NCBI RefSeq assembly: GCF_036226505.1
Contig: NZ_CP108484.1
Location: forward strand, 5,456,001-5,520,000
Direction: 5' to 3'
DNA from: Kitasatospora sp. NBC_01246
GTDB lineage: Bacteria; Actinomycetota; Actinomycetes; Streptomycetales; Streptomycetaceae
DNA: 64,000 bases
The translations under genes and the position numbers were made by a program. Position 1 is the stretch's first letter. Every line of letters starts with the position of its first letter. Below the pieces are notes generated by a model. It was given only the letters and a program-made list of their open reading frames with translations, did no database searches and was not told the DNA's origin. Below, piece by piece: positions 44,435-52,791 of the stretch.

Positions 44435-45826
44435 ATGAGCCGCTCCGCACACCCCGCAGGCCCCCGGCACGGCGACGTGCTGACCGAGGGCCACTACCAG
44501 GCGCCGCCGAGCGACCTGAACGCGCTCGACCCCAAGGTCTGGTCGAAGACCGTCGCCCGCGGTGCGGACGGCGTGGTCACCGTCGGCGGCCTCGACGTCA
44601 AGCGGCTCGCCGCCGAGTTCGGCACCCCGGCCTACGTCATGGACGAGGACGACTTCCGGACCCGGGCCCGCGCCTGGCGCGAGGCCTTCGGTACCGGCGC
44701 GGACGTCTACTACGCGGGCAAGGCCTTCCTCTCCAAGGCGGTCGTGCGCTGGCTCCACGAGGAGGGCCTCAACCTCGACGTGTGCAGCGTCGGCGAACTG
44801 GCCGTGGCGCTGGCCGCCGGGATGCCGCCGGAGCGGATCGCGCTGCACGGCAACAACAAGTCGGTGGACGAGCTCGAACACGCGGTGAAGACCGGCGTCG
44901 GCCACATCGTGCTCGACTCCTACGAGGAGATCGAGCGGCTGGCCGCGATCGCCGGCCGGCAGGGCGTGCGCCAGCCGGTGCTGATCCGGGTCACGGTCGG
45001 CGTCGAGGCGCACACCCACGAGTTCATCGCCACCGCTCACGAGGACCAGAAGTTCGGGCTCTCGCTGAACGGGGGCGCGGCGGCCGAGGCGGTCCGCCGG
45101 GTGCTCGGCCACCCCGGCCTGGAGCTGCGCGGCATCCACTCGCACATCGGCTCGCAGATCTTCGACACGGCCGGCTTCGAGGTCGCCGCCCGCCGGGTGG
45201 TCGGCCTGCTCGCCGAGATCCGCGACGAACACGGCGTCGAGCTGCCCGAGATCGACCTCGGCGGCGGCCTCGGCATCGCGTACACCAGCGAGGACGACCC
45301 GCGCGAGCCGGCCGAGATCGCCGCCGCGCTGGCCGACATCGTCCGCCGCGAGTGCGCCGCCGCGAACCTGAGCGCCCCCCGGCTCTCCGTCGAGCCCGGC
45401 CGCGCGATCGTCGGCCCGACCGCCTTCACGCTGTACGAGGTCGGCACGATCAAGCCGCTGGAGGGTCTGCGCACCTACGTCAGCGTGGACGGCGGCATGT
45501 CGGACAACATCCGCACCGCGCTCTACGACGCCGAGTACTCGGTGGCCCTGGTGTCGCGCGCCAGCGCCGCCGAGCCGATGCTGGTCCGGGTGGTCGGCAA
45601 GCACTGCGAGTCCGGCGACATCGTCGTCCGGGACGCCTTCCTGCCGGCCGACCTGGCCCCGGGCGACCTGATCGCGGTGCCCGCCACCGGTGCCTACTGC
45701 CGCTCGATGGCGAGCAACTACAACCACGCCCTGAAGCCTCCCGTGCTGGCCGTCAAGGACGGTGCGGCCCGGGTGATCGTCCGGCGCGAGACGGAGGAGG
45801 ATCTCCTGCGTCTCGATATCGGATGA
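44435..45826 (+). CDS. lysA: Diaminopimelate decarboxylase
   Basis: 463 residues, ATG with AAGGAAG upstream. PLP alanine-racemase fold: K96 in VYYAGKAFLSKAV forms the Schiff base, HGNNKS and GIHSHIGSQIFD line the cofactor site, and the second-domain CESGDI and GAYCRSMASNYN complete the active site across the dimer. It makes lysine from meso-diaminopimelate. It begins the lysine-threonine gene block; hom follows 136 nt later. Confidence 0.97.
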   Translation: MSRSAHPAGPRHGDVLTEGHYQAPPSDLNALDPKVWSKTVARGADGVVTVGGLDVKRLAAEFGTPAYVMDEDDFRTRARAWREAFGTGADVYYAGKAFLSKAVVRWLHEEGLNLDVCSVGELAVALAAGMPPERIALHGNNKSVDELEHAVKTGVGHIVLDSYEEIERLAAIAGRQGVRQPVLIRVTVGVEAHTHEFIATAHEDQKFGLSLNGGAAAEAVRRVLGHPGLELRGIHSHIGSQIFDTAGFEVAARRVVGLLAEIRDEHGVELPEIDLGGGLGIAYTSEDDPREPAEIAAALADIVRRECAAANLSAPRLSVEPGRAIVGPTAFTLYEVGTIKPLEGLRTYVSVDGGMSDNIRTALYDAEYSVALVSRASAAEPMLVRVVGKHCESGDIVVRDAFLPADLAPGDLIAVPATGAYCRSMASNYNHALKPPVLAVKDGAARVIVRRETEEDLLRLDIG

Positions 45827-45861
45827 CGAAATTCTTGTCTCAGATCATGGAACGACCGTAG
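45823..45861 (+). CDS. Possible 12-codon ORF overlapping the lysA stop
   Basis: ATG overlaps the lysA TGA (ATGA) and encodes MTKFLSQIMERP before TAG. A hairpin (45902-45929) follows, then hom. It could be a coupled leader for hom, but it is not rich in Thr or Ile and may be chance. Confidence 0.25.
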   Translation: MTKFLSQIMERP

Positions 45862-45901
45862 ATCCGTACGGAAAGTCCCGGAGACTGGTACAGACCGAAG
45901 A

Positions 45902-45929
45902 TCCGGCGGATCCCCGAAATACCGCCGGA
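45902..45929 (+). promoter_or_regulatory. Hairpin in the lysA-hom leader
   Basis: TCCGGCGG (45902-45909) and CCGCCGGA (45922-45929) with a 12-nt loop, 33 nt before the hom start, in a stretch of lower G+C than its neighbours. Confidence 0.4.
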
Positions 45930-45962
45930 AACCGAAGCACGAAGAATGCAGAGCGGAGTCGG

Positions 45963-47255
45963 ATGATGCGTACGCGGCCGCTGAAGGTGGCGTTGCTGGG
46001 CTGTGGTGTGGTGGGCTCCGAGGTGGCGCGCATCATGACGACGGACGCCGCCGACCTCGCCGCGCGCATCGGCGCGCCGGTCGAGCTCGCCGGCATCGCG
46101 GTCCGCCGGGCCGGGCGGGTGCGCCCGGGCGTGCCGGAGCACCTGATCACGACGGATGCCGAGGCCCTGGTCAACCGGGGCGACATCGATGTGGTGATCG
46201 AGGTGGTGGGTGGCATCGAGCCCTCCAAACACCTCCTCCTGTCGGCGTTCCGCAACGGCGCCTCGGTGGTCAGCGCCAACAAGGCGCTGCTCGCCAAGGA
46301 CGGCACCGAGTTGCACGCCGCGGCCGCCGAGGCCGGGGTGGACCTGTACTACGAGGCCGCGGTGGCCGGCGCGATCCCGCTGATCCGCCCGCTGCGCGAG
46401 TCCCTGGCCGGGGACAAGGTCAACCGGGTGCTCGGGATCGTCAACGGCACCACCAACTTCATCCTCGACAAGATGGACAGCACCGGCGCCGGCTACTCGG
46501 AGGCGCTGGAGGAGGCCACCGCGCTCGGTTACGCGGAGGCGGACCCGACGGCCGACGTGGAGGGCTTCGACGCGGCCGCCAAGGCCGCGATCCTGGCCGG
46601 CATCGCGTTCCACACCAAGGTCACCGCGGCGGACGTCTACCGCGAGGGACTGACCGAGGTGACCGCCGCCGACATCGCCTCCGCCAAGCAGATGGGCTGT
46701 GTCGTCAAGCTGCTGGCGATCTGCGAGCGGGCGGCCGACGGCGCGTCCGTCACCGCGCGGGTCCACCCCGCGATGATCCCGCTCACGCACCCGCTGGCCT
46801 CGGTCCGCGAGGCGTACAACGCGGTGTTCGTGGAGGCCGAGGCGGCCGGCCGGCTGATGTTCTACGGCCCGGGCGCGGGCGGCGCGCCGACCGCCTCGGC
46901 GGTCCTCGGCGACCTCGTCGCGGTCTGCCGCAACAAGCTCGCCGGCGCCACCGGCCCCGGCGACTCGGTGTACACCCGGCTGCCGGCCAAGCCGATGGAC
47001 GAGGTCGTCACCCGGTACCACGTCAGCCTCGATGTGGACGACCGCGCGGGCGTGCTCGCCCAGGTGGCGTCCGTCTTCGCCGAGCACGGGGTCTCCATCG
47101 ACACCGTGCGCCAGCAGGGCCGCGACGGCGACGCCTCGCTCGTCGTGGTCACCCACCGTGCCACCGACGCCGCCCTGTCGGCGACGGTCGACAAGCTCCG
47201 CGCGCTGGACAGCGTGCGGGACGTGGCCAGCATCATGCGGGTCGAAGGGGAGTAG
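45963..47255 (+). CDS. hom: Homoserine dehydrogenase
   Basis: 430 residues, ATG start (a second ATG follows directly). Rossmann fold VALLGCGVVGSEVARI, NADPH and substrate regions VVEVVGG, VSANKALLA and YYEAAVAGAIPLIRPL, FILDKM, then a C-terminal ACT domain (about 350-430, YHVSLDVDDRAGVLAQVASVFAEHGVSI) that gives threonine feedback control in the family. It reduces aspartate semialdehyde to homoserine. It ends 8 nt before thrC and is co-transcribed with it. Confidence 0.97.
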   Translation: MMRTRPLKVALLGCGVVGSEVARIMTTDAADLAARIGAPVELAGIAVRRAGRVRPGVPEHLITTDAEALVNRGDIDVVIEVVGGIEPSKHLLLSAFRNGASVVSANKALLAKDGTELHAAAAEAGVDLYYEAAVAGAIPLIRPLRESLAGDKVNRVLGIVNGTTNFILDKMDSTGAGYSEALEEATALGYAEADPTADVEGFDAAAKAAILAGIAFHTKVTAADVYREGLTEVTAADIASAKQMGCVVKLLAICERAADGASVTARVHPAMIPLTHPLASVREAYNAVFVEAEAAGRLMFYGPGAGGAPTASAVLGDLVAVCRNKLAGATGPGDSVYTRLPAKPMDEVVTRYHVSLDVDDRAGVLAQVASVFAEHGVSIDTVRQQGRDGDASLVVVTHRATDAALSATVDKLRALDSVRDVASIMRVEGE

Positions 47256-47263
47256 GAAGAGCC

Positions 47264-48352
47264 ATGAACGCCGTGATCGCCAGAGGCGCGCACACCCACC
47301 AGTGGCGCGGGCTGATCGAGGAGTACCGTGACCGCCTGCCGGTCAGCGACACCACGCCCGTGGTCACCCTGCTGGAGGGCGGCACGCCGCTGGTGCCCGC
47401 CCAGGTGCTCTCCGAGCGCACCGGCTGCGAGGTCTACCTCAAGGTCGAGGGTGCCAACCCCACCGGGTCCTTCAAGGACCGCGGTATGACGATGGCCATC
47501 TCCAAGGCCAAGGAGGACGGCGCCCAGGCCGTCATCTGCGCCTCCACCGGCAACACCTCGGCCTCCGCCGCCGCCTACGCGGTGCGTGCCGGGATGGTGT
47601 CGGCGGTACTGGTGCCGCAGGGCAAGATCGCGCTCGGCAAGATGGGCCAGGCGCTGGTCCACGGCGCCAAGATCCTTCAGGTGGACGGGAACTTCGACGA
47701 CTGCCTCACCCTTGCGCGTGAACTGTCCGAGAAGTACCCGGTGGCGCTGGTCAACTCGGTGAACCCGGTGCGGATCGAGGGCCAGAAGACCGCCGCCTTC
47801 GAGATCGTGGACATGCTCGGCGACGCGCCGGACATCCACGTGCTCCCGGTCGGCAACGCGGGCAACATCACCGCGTACTGGAAGGGCTACCGCGAGTACG
47901 CCGCCGACGGACTGTCCACCCGGACGCCGCGCATGTGGGGCTTCCAGGCCTCCGGTTCGGCCCCGATCGTGGATGGCGCCCCGGTGCTCAAGCCGCAGAC
48001 CATCGCCACCGCGATCCGGATCGGCAACCCCGCCTCCTGGGACTACGCGCTCGCCGCGCGGGACGAGTCCGGCGGCCTCATCGACAAGGTGACGGACCGT
48101 CAGATCCTCTCCGCCTACCGGCTGTTGGCCGCGCAGGAGGGTGTCTTCGTGGAGCCCGCCTCGGCCGCCTCGGTGGCCGGCCTGCTGGCCAAGGCGGAGG
48201 CCGGCCTGGTCGACCCGGGCCAGCGGATCGTCTGCACGGTGACCGGCAACGGCCTCAAGGACCCGGACTGGGCGGTGGCCGGCGCGCCGCAGCCGCAGAT
48301 CGTCCCGATCGACCCCGAGGCCGCCGCCCAGCGCCTCGGCCTGCTCGACTGA
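47264..48352 (+). CDS. thrC: Threonine synthase
   Basis: 362 residues, ATG with AGGAAGAG upstream. Fold-type II PLP enzyme: K71 in GANPTGSFKDRGMT binds the cofactor, STGNTSASAAAYAVRAGM is the phosphate-loop region, and PVGNAGNITAYWKG the second glycine-rich loop. It converts O-phosphohomoserine to threonine. Short N-terminal region, so it is the actinobacterial class without an S-adenosylmethionine-sensing extension. Repeats and a strong terminator follow, separating it from thrB. Confidence 0.97.
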   Translation: MNAVIARGAHTHQWRGLIEEYRDRLPVSDTTPVVTLLEGGTPLVPAQVLSERTGCEVYLKVEGANPTGSFKDRGMTMAISKAKEDGAQAVICASTGNTSASAAAYAVRAGMVSAVLVPQGKIALGKMGQALVHGAKILQVDGNFDDCLTLARELSEKYPVALVNSVNPVRIEGQKTAAFEIVDMLGDAPDIHVLPVGNAGNITAYWKGYREYAADGLSTRTPRMWGFQASGSAPIVDGAPVLKPQTIATAIRIGNPASWDYALAARDESGGLIDKVTDRQILSAYRLLAAQEGVFVEPASAASVAGLLAKAEAGLVDPGQRIVCTVTGNGLKDPDWAVAGAPQPQIVPIDPEAAAQRLGLLD

Positions 48353-48420
48353 CCGGAAGCCGTCTGACCGGAACCCGCCTGACCTGGCCGAATCACCGCC
48401 CCCGGACCAGGATCCGCCCA

Positions 48421-48675
48421 GCCGACCCCGCCTTGAGCCGAGGGGGCACGGCGACGCCGTAGGGGCGGGAGAAGCGAGGACACTCCGAGCCGACCCCGCC
48501 CCGAGCCGAAGGGGCGCGCCGGTGCCGAAAGGGAGAAGCGAGGACGCCCCGAGGAACGAGGGGTGTTGGAGCGCCGACCGTCGGCGCCGGGTCAAGCGCC
48601 CCGGAGGCGAGCGGGCGAGGATACTGGGCGCCGACCGTCGGCACCGGGTCAAGCGCCCCGGAGGCGAGCGGGCGA
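48421..48675 (+). repeat. Cluster of intergenic direct repeats between thrC and thrB
   Basis: Two repeat pairs. Pair 1: 48421-48481 and 48489-48545, sharing GCCGACCCCGCC, CGAGCCGA, and GGGAGAAGCGAGGAC. Pair 2: 48571-48618 and 48628-48675, 48 nt each and identical but for one base. Each copy of pair 2 contains GCGCCGAC-C-GTCGGCGC, a near-perfect palindrome. This looks like a mobile or REP-like intergenic element rather than gene sequence. Confidence 0.8.
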
Positions 48676-48682
48676 ACACGCA

Positions 48683-48716
48683 GTGGGCCGACCCCCCCTT
48701 TCGGGGGGCGGCCCAC
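48683..48716 (+). terminator. Terminator of hom-thrC
   Basis: GTGGGCCG pairs with CGGCCCAC and CCCCCC with GGGGGG, TTTC in the loop. It directly abuts the repeat cluster. Confidence 0.8.
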
Positions 48717-49010
48717 AGCCGTTCTCGGCTGACACTTTTGTGTCAATTCAGCCACGTATTCCGGTGCCATTCCGGCACGTATTCCGGCCAGAAACGGCAA
48801 CACACCAGATCGAAGGCCCACGGGGTGTACCACTGTGGAACCTCTCTTCGATACTCTGGGTCCGGCCGTGTGGCACATGCCCCGGGTCCGACCCCTCCAG
48901 GGGTCGCGACGACGGCTGTGACCGCCCACCCCGATCGGGGCCCGCGGCCCCCTCCCACCCTCGCACCGACGCGCTTCGCGCCGCCCGATTTCCCCAGGAG
49001 AGTCCACCGC

Positions 49011-49946
49011 ATGGCCGGTCCTGCGTTCCGTGCCGCCGCCGTCCGGGTCCGGGTTCCCGCGACCAGCGCCAATCTCGGCCCGGGCTTCGACGCCTTCGGA
49101 CTCGCGCTGGGTCTGTACGACGACGTGGTCGTCCGGGTCGCCGACTCCGGGCTCACCGTCGACATCGCCGGTGAGGGCGCCGAGACGCTCGCCCGGGACG
49201 AGCGCCACCTGGTGGTGCGCGCGATGCGCGCCGCCTTCGACCGGCTCGGCGGCCAGCCGCGCGGCCTCGAAGTGGTCTGCGCCAACCGGATACCGCACGG
49301 CCGTGGCCTGGGCTCCTCCTCCGCCGCGATCTGCGCCGGCATCGTGGCCGCCCGTGCCGTCACCATCGGCGGCCCGTCCGCGCTGGACGACGACGCGCTG
49401 CTGGCCCTCGCCTCCGAGCTGGAGGGTCACCCCGACAACGTCGCGGCCTGCCTGCGCGGCAACTTCACGGTGGCCTGGACGGACGAGGAGTCGGCCAAGG
49501 CCGTCACGCTGGAGCCGTCCGACCGGGTCGTCCCGGTGGTCTTCGTCCCGGCGACCGAGGTGCTCACCGAGACCGCCCGCGGTCTGCTGCCCCGGACCGT
49601 CCCGCTGGCCGACGCCGCCGTCAACGCCGGCCGTGCCGCGCTGCTGGTCGAAGCGCTGACCCGTCGGCCCGAGCTGCTGCTCGCCGCGACCGAGGACCGG
49701 CTGCACCAGGACTACCGGGCCTCCGCGATGCTGGACAGCGCCGCCCTGGTGGGCGCGCTGCGCGCGGAGGGCATCCCCGCGGTGATCTCCGGCGCCGGCC
49801 CGACCGTACTCGCGCTCACCGACGAGGCGGGCGCCGACAAGGTGCTGGCCTTCGCCGAGGACGCAGGTCAGGGCGGTGCGGTGTTCGCCGCACACCGTCT
49901 GGAGCTCGACCGGGCCGGAGCCTCGGTGCTCCCGCTCGACGGCTGA
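49011..49946 (+). CDS. thrB: Homoserine kinase
   Basis: 311 residues from ATG at 49011 (AGGAGAG upstream). GHMP kinase: N-terminal RVPATSANLGPGFDAFG, the ATP phosphate loop IPHGRGLGSSSAAICAGIVAA, and the third motif VISGAGPTVLALT. It phosphorylates homoserine for ThrC. Separated from hom-thrC by a terminator, so it has its own promoter; TACTCT at 48852-48857 is a candidate -10. Confidence 0.97.
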   Translation: MAGPAFRAAAVRVRVPATSANLGPGFDAFGLALGLYDDVVVRVADSGLTVDIAGEGAETLARDERHLVVRAMRAAFDRLGGQPRGLEVVCANRIPHGRGLGSSSAAICAGIVAARAVTIGGPSALDDDALLALASELEGHPDNVAACLRGNFTVAWTDEESAKAVTLEPSDRVVPVVFVPATEVLTETARGLLPRTVPLADAAVNAGRAALLVEALTRRPELLLAATEDRLHQDYRASAMLDSAALVGALRAEGIPAVISGAGPTVLALTDEAGADKVLAFAEDAGQGGAVFAAHRLELDRAGASVLPLDG

Positions 49947-50041
49947 GCACCGGTCCGGCGGCCCGGATCCGGCCGTGTCCGGGCCGGACCGTCCGGACAC
50001 GATTGGCAAGCGCAAGGCTGGGGAATGTCTGAGGGGGTCGG

Positions 50042-50550
50042 TAGTGTTAACCTCATTGCTGCACCAGGTGCCCTCCGGGGCTCGGTGCGCCGCGTCCCGA
50101 TCCCAGCACTCCGCCCAGGCGGAGTCCCGGCGATGTACGGGGCGACGATTCTCCGGGAGCCCACCGCAGCGCGTACGCAGCCTGCCTGCGCGACTTGCGG
50201 CCGCATCCCGAAGCCGTGACGGCACCTGACTCCCACCCGCGGCCTCCCACCTTGAGGCAAGGACGGGCGGAGCGCGGGCCACCGTCACGCGACGGGGGCC
50301 CGGGATTCGCAGGCAGCGTGGGGGTACCACCCGGCCATGGCCGGCTGGGGGAGGGTCGGCATGCGACCGTCCCACCGCGCCAATCAGCACCACCGTGCAT
50401 CACGCACCGCACCTCGCAGCTCTCCTCCGACTGGCTACCCGCCATCCGGGGGATCACCGCCTCGGACCGACGCAGTCGAGCGTTGGTCAGGACAGCACAA
50501 CCGGTCGCCGAGCCAGACAGGCCGACGTCCGCTCCAGGGAAGGACCCTTA
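50042..50550 (+). other. Long 5' leader of rho
   Basis: A candidate -10, TAGTGT at 50042-50047, implies a leader of about 500 nt before rho. It contains a 64-codon ORF (50025-50219) of doubtful meaning, a perfect palindrome CCGGCCATGGCCGG (50331-50344) flanked by GGGGGTACC and CTGGGGGAGGG, which resembles common Streptomyces intergenic elements, and a C-rich, G-poor stretch (50370-50450) suited to Rho loading. Confidence 0.45.
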
Positions 50551-52665
50551 GTGAGCGACACCACCGATCTGATGGGCGCGCGCCCGGACGCCGAGGCGTC
50601 GGACGCAGCCGCCGCCCCCGCGGCCCCGGCCCGGCGCCGTCGCACCGCTGCCGCGGGCCTGGACGGCCTCGTCCTGGCCGAGCTGCAGAAGCTCGCCTCG
50701 ACGCTCGGTATCAGCGGCACGGGACGCCTGCGCAAGAGCCAGCTGATCGAGGCCATCAAGGAGAAGAGCGGCGGGGACCCGCTGCTCGCCGCCGGTGCCG
50801 CTCCCGCCGCCGCTCCGGCCGCCAAGCGCACCGCCGCCAAGGCCGGCTCCGCCGAGCAGGCGGAGAAGCCCGCCCGCCGGACCAAGGCCGCCCAGGCCGA
50901 GGCCCCGGCCGCCGACGAGCAGGCCCAGATCGACATCCCGGTCCAGGCCGCCGCCGAGACCGCCGCGCCGGCCCGTGCCGAGCGCACCCGCCGCCGGGCC
51001 ACCTCGGCCGCCGGCGCGCCGACCGCCGACGCGGTCGCCGAGGCGCCCGCCGCCGTCGCCACCGAGGCCAAGCAGGCCGAGGCCCGCCCGGCCGAGGCCC
51101 GCGGCTTCGAGGGCCGCGAGGAGGGTCGTGCCGAGACCCGCCGGGACCGCCGGGACCGCCGCGACCGCCGCGAGGGCGGCGAGCGCGAGGGCCGCCAGGA
51201 GGGCGGCGACGCCCAGGCCGGCCAGGACGCCGACTCCCGCGAGTCGCGCCGTGACCGCCGCAACCGCCGGGACCGTGCCGACCGCCAGGGCGGCCAGGGT
51301 CAGGGCCAGGGTGGCCAGGGCCAGCAGCAGGGCGGTCAGGGCGAGAGCCAGCCGAGCCGCCAGAGCGGTGGCCAGCAGGCCCAGCCGCAGGCGCAGCAGG
51401 GCGGCTACGACGACGACGAGTTCGGCGACGGCCGTCGCGGCCGCCGCGGCCGCTACCGTGACCGCCGGGGCCGCGGCACCCGCCGCGAGGGCTTCGAGGT
51501 CGGCCCCGCCGAGCCGCAGGTCGGCGACGACGACGTGCTGATCCCGGTCGCGGGCATCCTCGACATCCTCGACAACTACGCGTTCGTCCGGACCTCCGGC
51601 TACCTGCCGGGCCAGAACGACGTCTACGTGTCGCTCGCCCAGGTCCGCAAGAACGGCCTGCGCAAGGGTGACGCCATCACCGGCGCGGTGCGCCAGCCGC
51701 GCGACGGCGAGCGCCGCGAGAAGTTCAACGCCATGGTGCGGCTGGACTCCGTCAACGGCATGGACCCGGAGAGCGGCCGCGGCCGTCCCGAGTTCAACAA
51801 GCTGACCCCGCTCTACCCGCAGGACCGACTGCGCCTGGAGACCGACCCGGGCATCCTGACCACCCGGATCATCGACCTGGTGTCGCCGATCGGCAAGGGC
51901 CAGCGCGGTCTGATCGTCGCGCCGCCGAAGACCGGTAAGACGATGGTGCTGCAGGCGGTCGCCAACGCGATCACCCACAACAACCCCGAGTGCCACCTGA
52001 TGGTCGTCCTGGTGGACGAGCGTCCGGAAGAGGTCACCGACATGCAGCGGTCGGTGAAGGGCGAGGTCATCTCCTCGACCTTCGACCGCCCGGCGGAGGA
52101 CCACACCACCGTCGCGGAGCTGGCCATCGAGCGCGCCAAGCGCCTGGTGGAGCTGGGCCACGACGTGGTGATCCTGCTGGACTCGATCACCCGCCTGGGC
52201 CGCGCCTACAACCTGGCGGCGCCGGCCTCCGGCCGCATCCTGTCCGGTGGTGTCGACTCGACCGCGCTGTACCCGCCGAAGAAGTTCTTCGGTGCCGCGC
52301 GCAACATCGAGAACGGCGGCTCGCTGACGATCCTGGCCACCGCGCTGGTCGAGACCGGCTCGCGGATGGACGAGGTCATCTTCGAGGAGTTCAAGGGCAC
52401 CGGCAACATGGAGCTCAAGCTCGACCGGAAGCTCTCGGACAAGCGCATCTTCCCGGCCGTCGACGTCGACGCCTCCAGCACCCGCAAGGAGGAGATCCTG
52501 CTGGGCAGCGAGGAGTTGGCCATCGTCTGGAAGCTCCGCCGGGTGCTGCACGCGCTCGACTCGCAGCAGGCGATCGAGCTGCTGCTGGACAAGATGAAGC
52601 AGACCAAGAGCAACGCCGAGTTCCTCATGCAGATCGCCAAGACGACCCCCGGGTCCGGCGACTGA
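50551..52665 (+). CDS. rho: Transcription termination factor Rho
   Basis: 704 residues from GTG at 50551 (AAGGA 8 nt upstream). Order: Rho N-terminal helical domain (about 35-75, LQKLASTLGISGTGRLRKSQLIEAIKE), a large Ala/Glu- then Arg/Asp/Gly/Gln-rich insertion (about 80-315, RRDRRDRRDRR, GGQGQGQGGQGQQQGG), cold-shock RNA-binding domain (GILDILDNYAFVRTSGYLPGQNDVYV), then the ATPase with Walker A APPKTGKTM, VDERPEEVTDM, Walker B VVILLDSITRLGRAYN and the R-loop. The insertion is typical of high-G+C actinobacteria and may widen RNA binding. It terminates untranslated RNA. Terminator follows. Confidence 0.97.
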   Translation: MSDTTDLMGARPDAEASDAAAAPAAPARRRRTAAAGLDGLVLAELQKLASTLGISGTGRLRKSQLIEAIKEKSGGDPLLAAGAAPAAAPAAKRTAAKAGSAEQAEKPARRTKAAQAEAPAADEQAQIDIPVQAAAETAAPARAERTRRRATSAAGAPTADAVAEAPAAVATEAKQAEARPAEARGFEGREEGRAETRRDRRDRRDRREGGEREGRQEGGDAQAGQDADSRESRRDRRNRRDRADRQGGQGQGQGGQGQQQGGQGESQPSRQSGGQQAQPQAQQGGYDDDEFGDGRRGRRGRYRDRRGRGTRREGFEVGPAEPQVGDDDVLIPVAGILDILDNYAFVRTSGYLPGQNDVYVSLAQVRKNGLRKGDAITGAVRQPRDGERREKFNAMVRLDSVNGMDPESGRGRPEFNKLTPLYPQDRLRLETDPGILTTRIIDLVSPIGKGQRGLIVAPPKTGKTMVLQAVANAITHNNPECHLMVVLVDERPEEVTDMQRSVKGEVISSTFDRPAEDHTTVAELAIERAKRLVELGHDVVILLDSITRLGRAYNLAAPASGRILSGGVDSTALYPPKKFFGAARNIENGGSLTILATALVETGSRMDEVIFEEFKGTGNMELKLDRKLSDKRIFPAVDVDASSTRKEEILLGSEELAIVWKLRRVLHALDSQQAIELLLDKMKQTKSNAEFLMQIAKTTPGSGD

Positions 52666-52690
52666 CCGCTGCCGAGCGGCTCGTGAGCAC

Positions 52691-52724
52691 AGAACCCTGG
52701 TCCGCGCGAGCGGGCCAGGGTTCT
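52691..52724 (+). terminator. rho terminator
   Basis: AGAACCCTGG (52691-52700) and CCAGGGTTCT (52715-52724), 14-nt loop, then CTGCTTGTT. Confidence 0.8.
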
Positions 52725-52778
52725 CTGCTTGTTCCAGAGTTGGGACATTTGGAACCCTATGGATCATGTTGTCCGATT

Positions 52779-52784
52779 TACTCT
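52779..52784 (+). promoter_or_regulatory. -10 box TACTCT of the LCP gene (leaderless geometry)
   Basis: TACTCT, seven bases, then ATG at 52792. This favours that ATG over the two in-frame ATG codons upstream (52729, 52759). Confidence 0.55.
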
Positions 52785-52791
52785 GGACCGT

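Noticed and set aside
50025..50219. A 64-codon ORF at the start of the rho leader
   Set aside because: Its start precedes the likely transcription start, and it has no ribosome site or recognisable domain; kept only as a remark.
48393..50393. 666-codon minus-strand frame across the repeat cluster and thrB
   Set aside because: Its repeated peptide segments only reflect the DNA direct repeats, and most of it is antisense to thrB.
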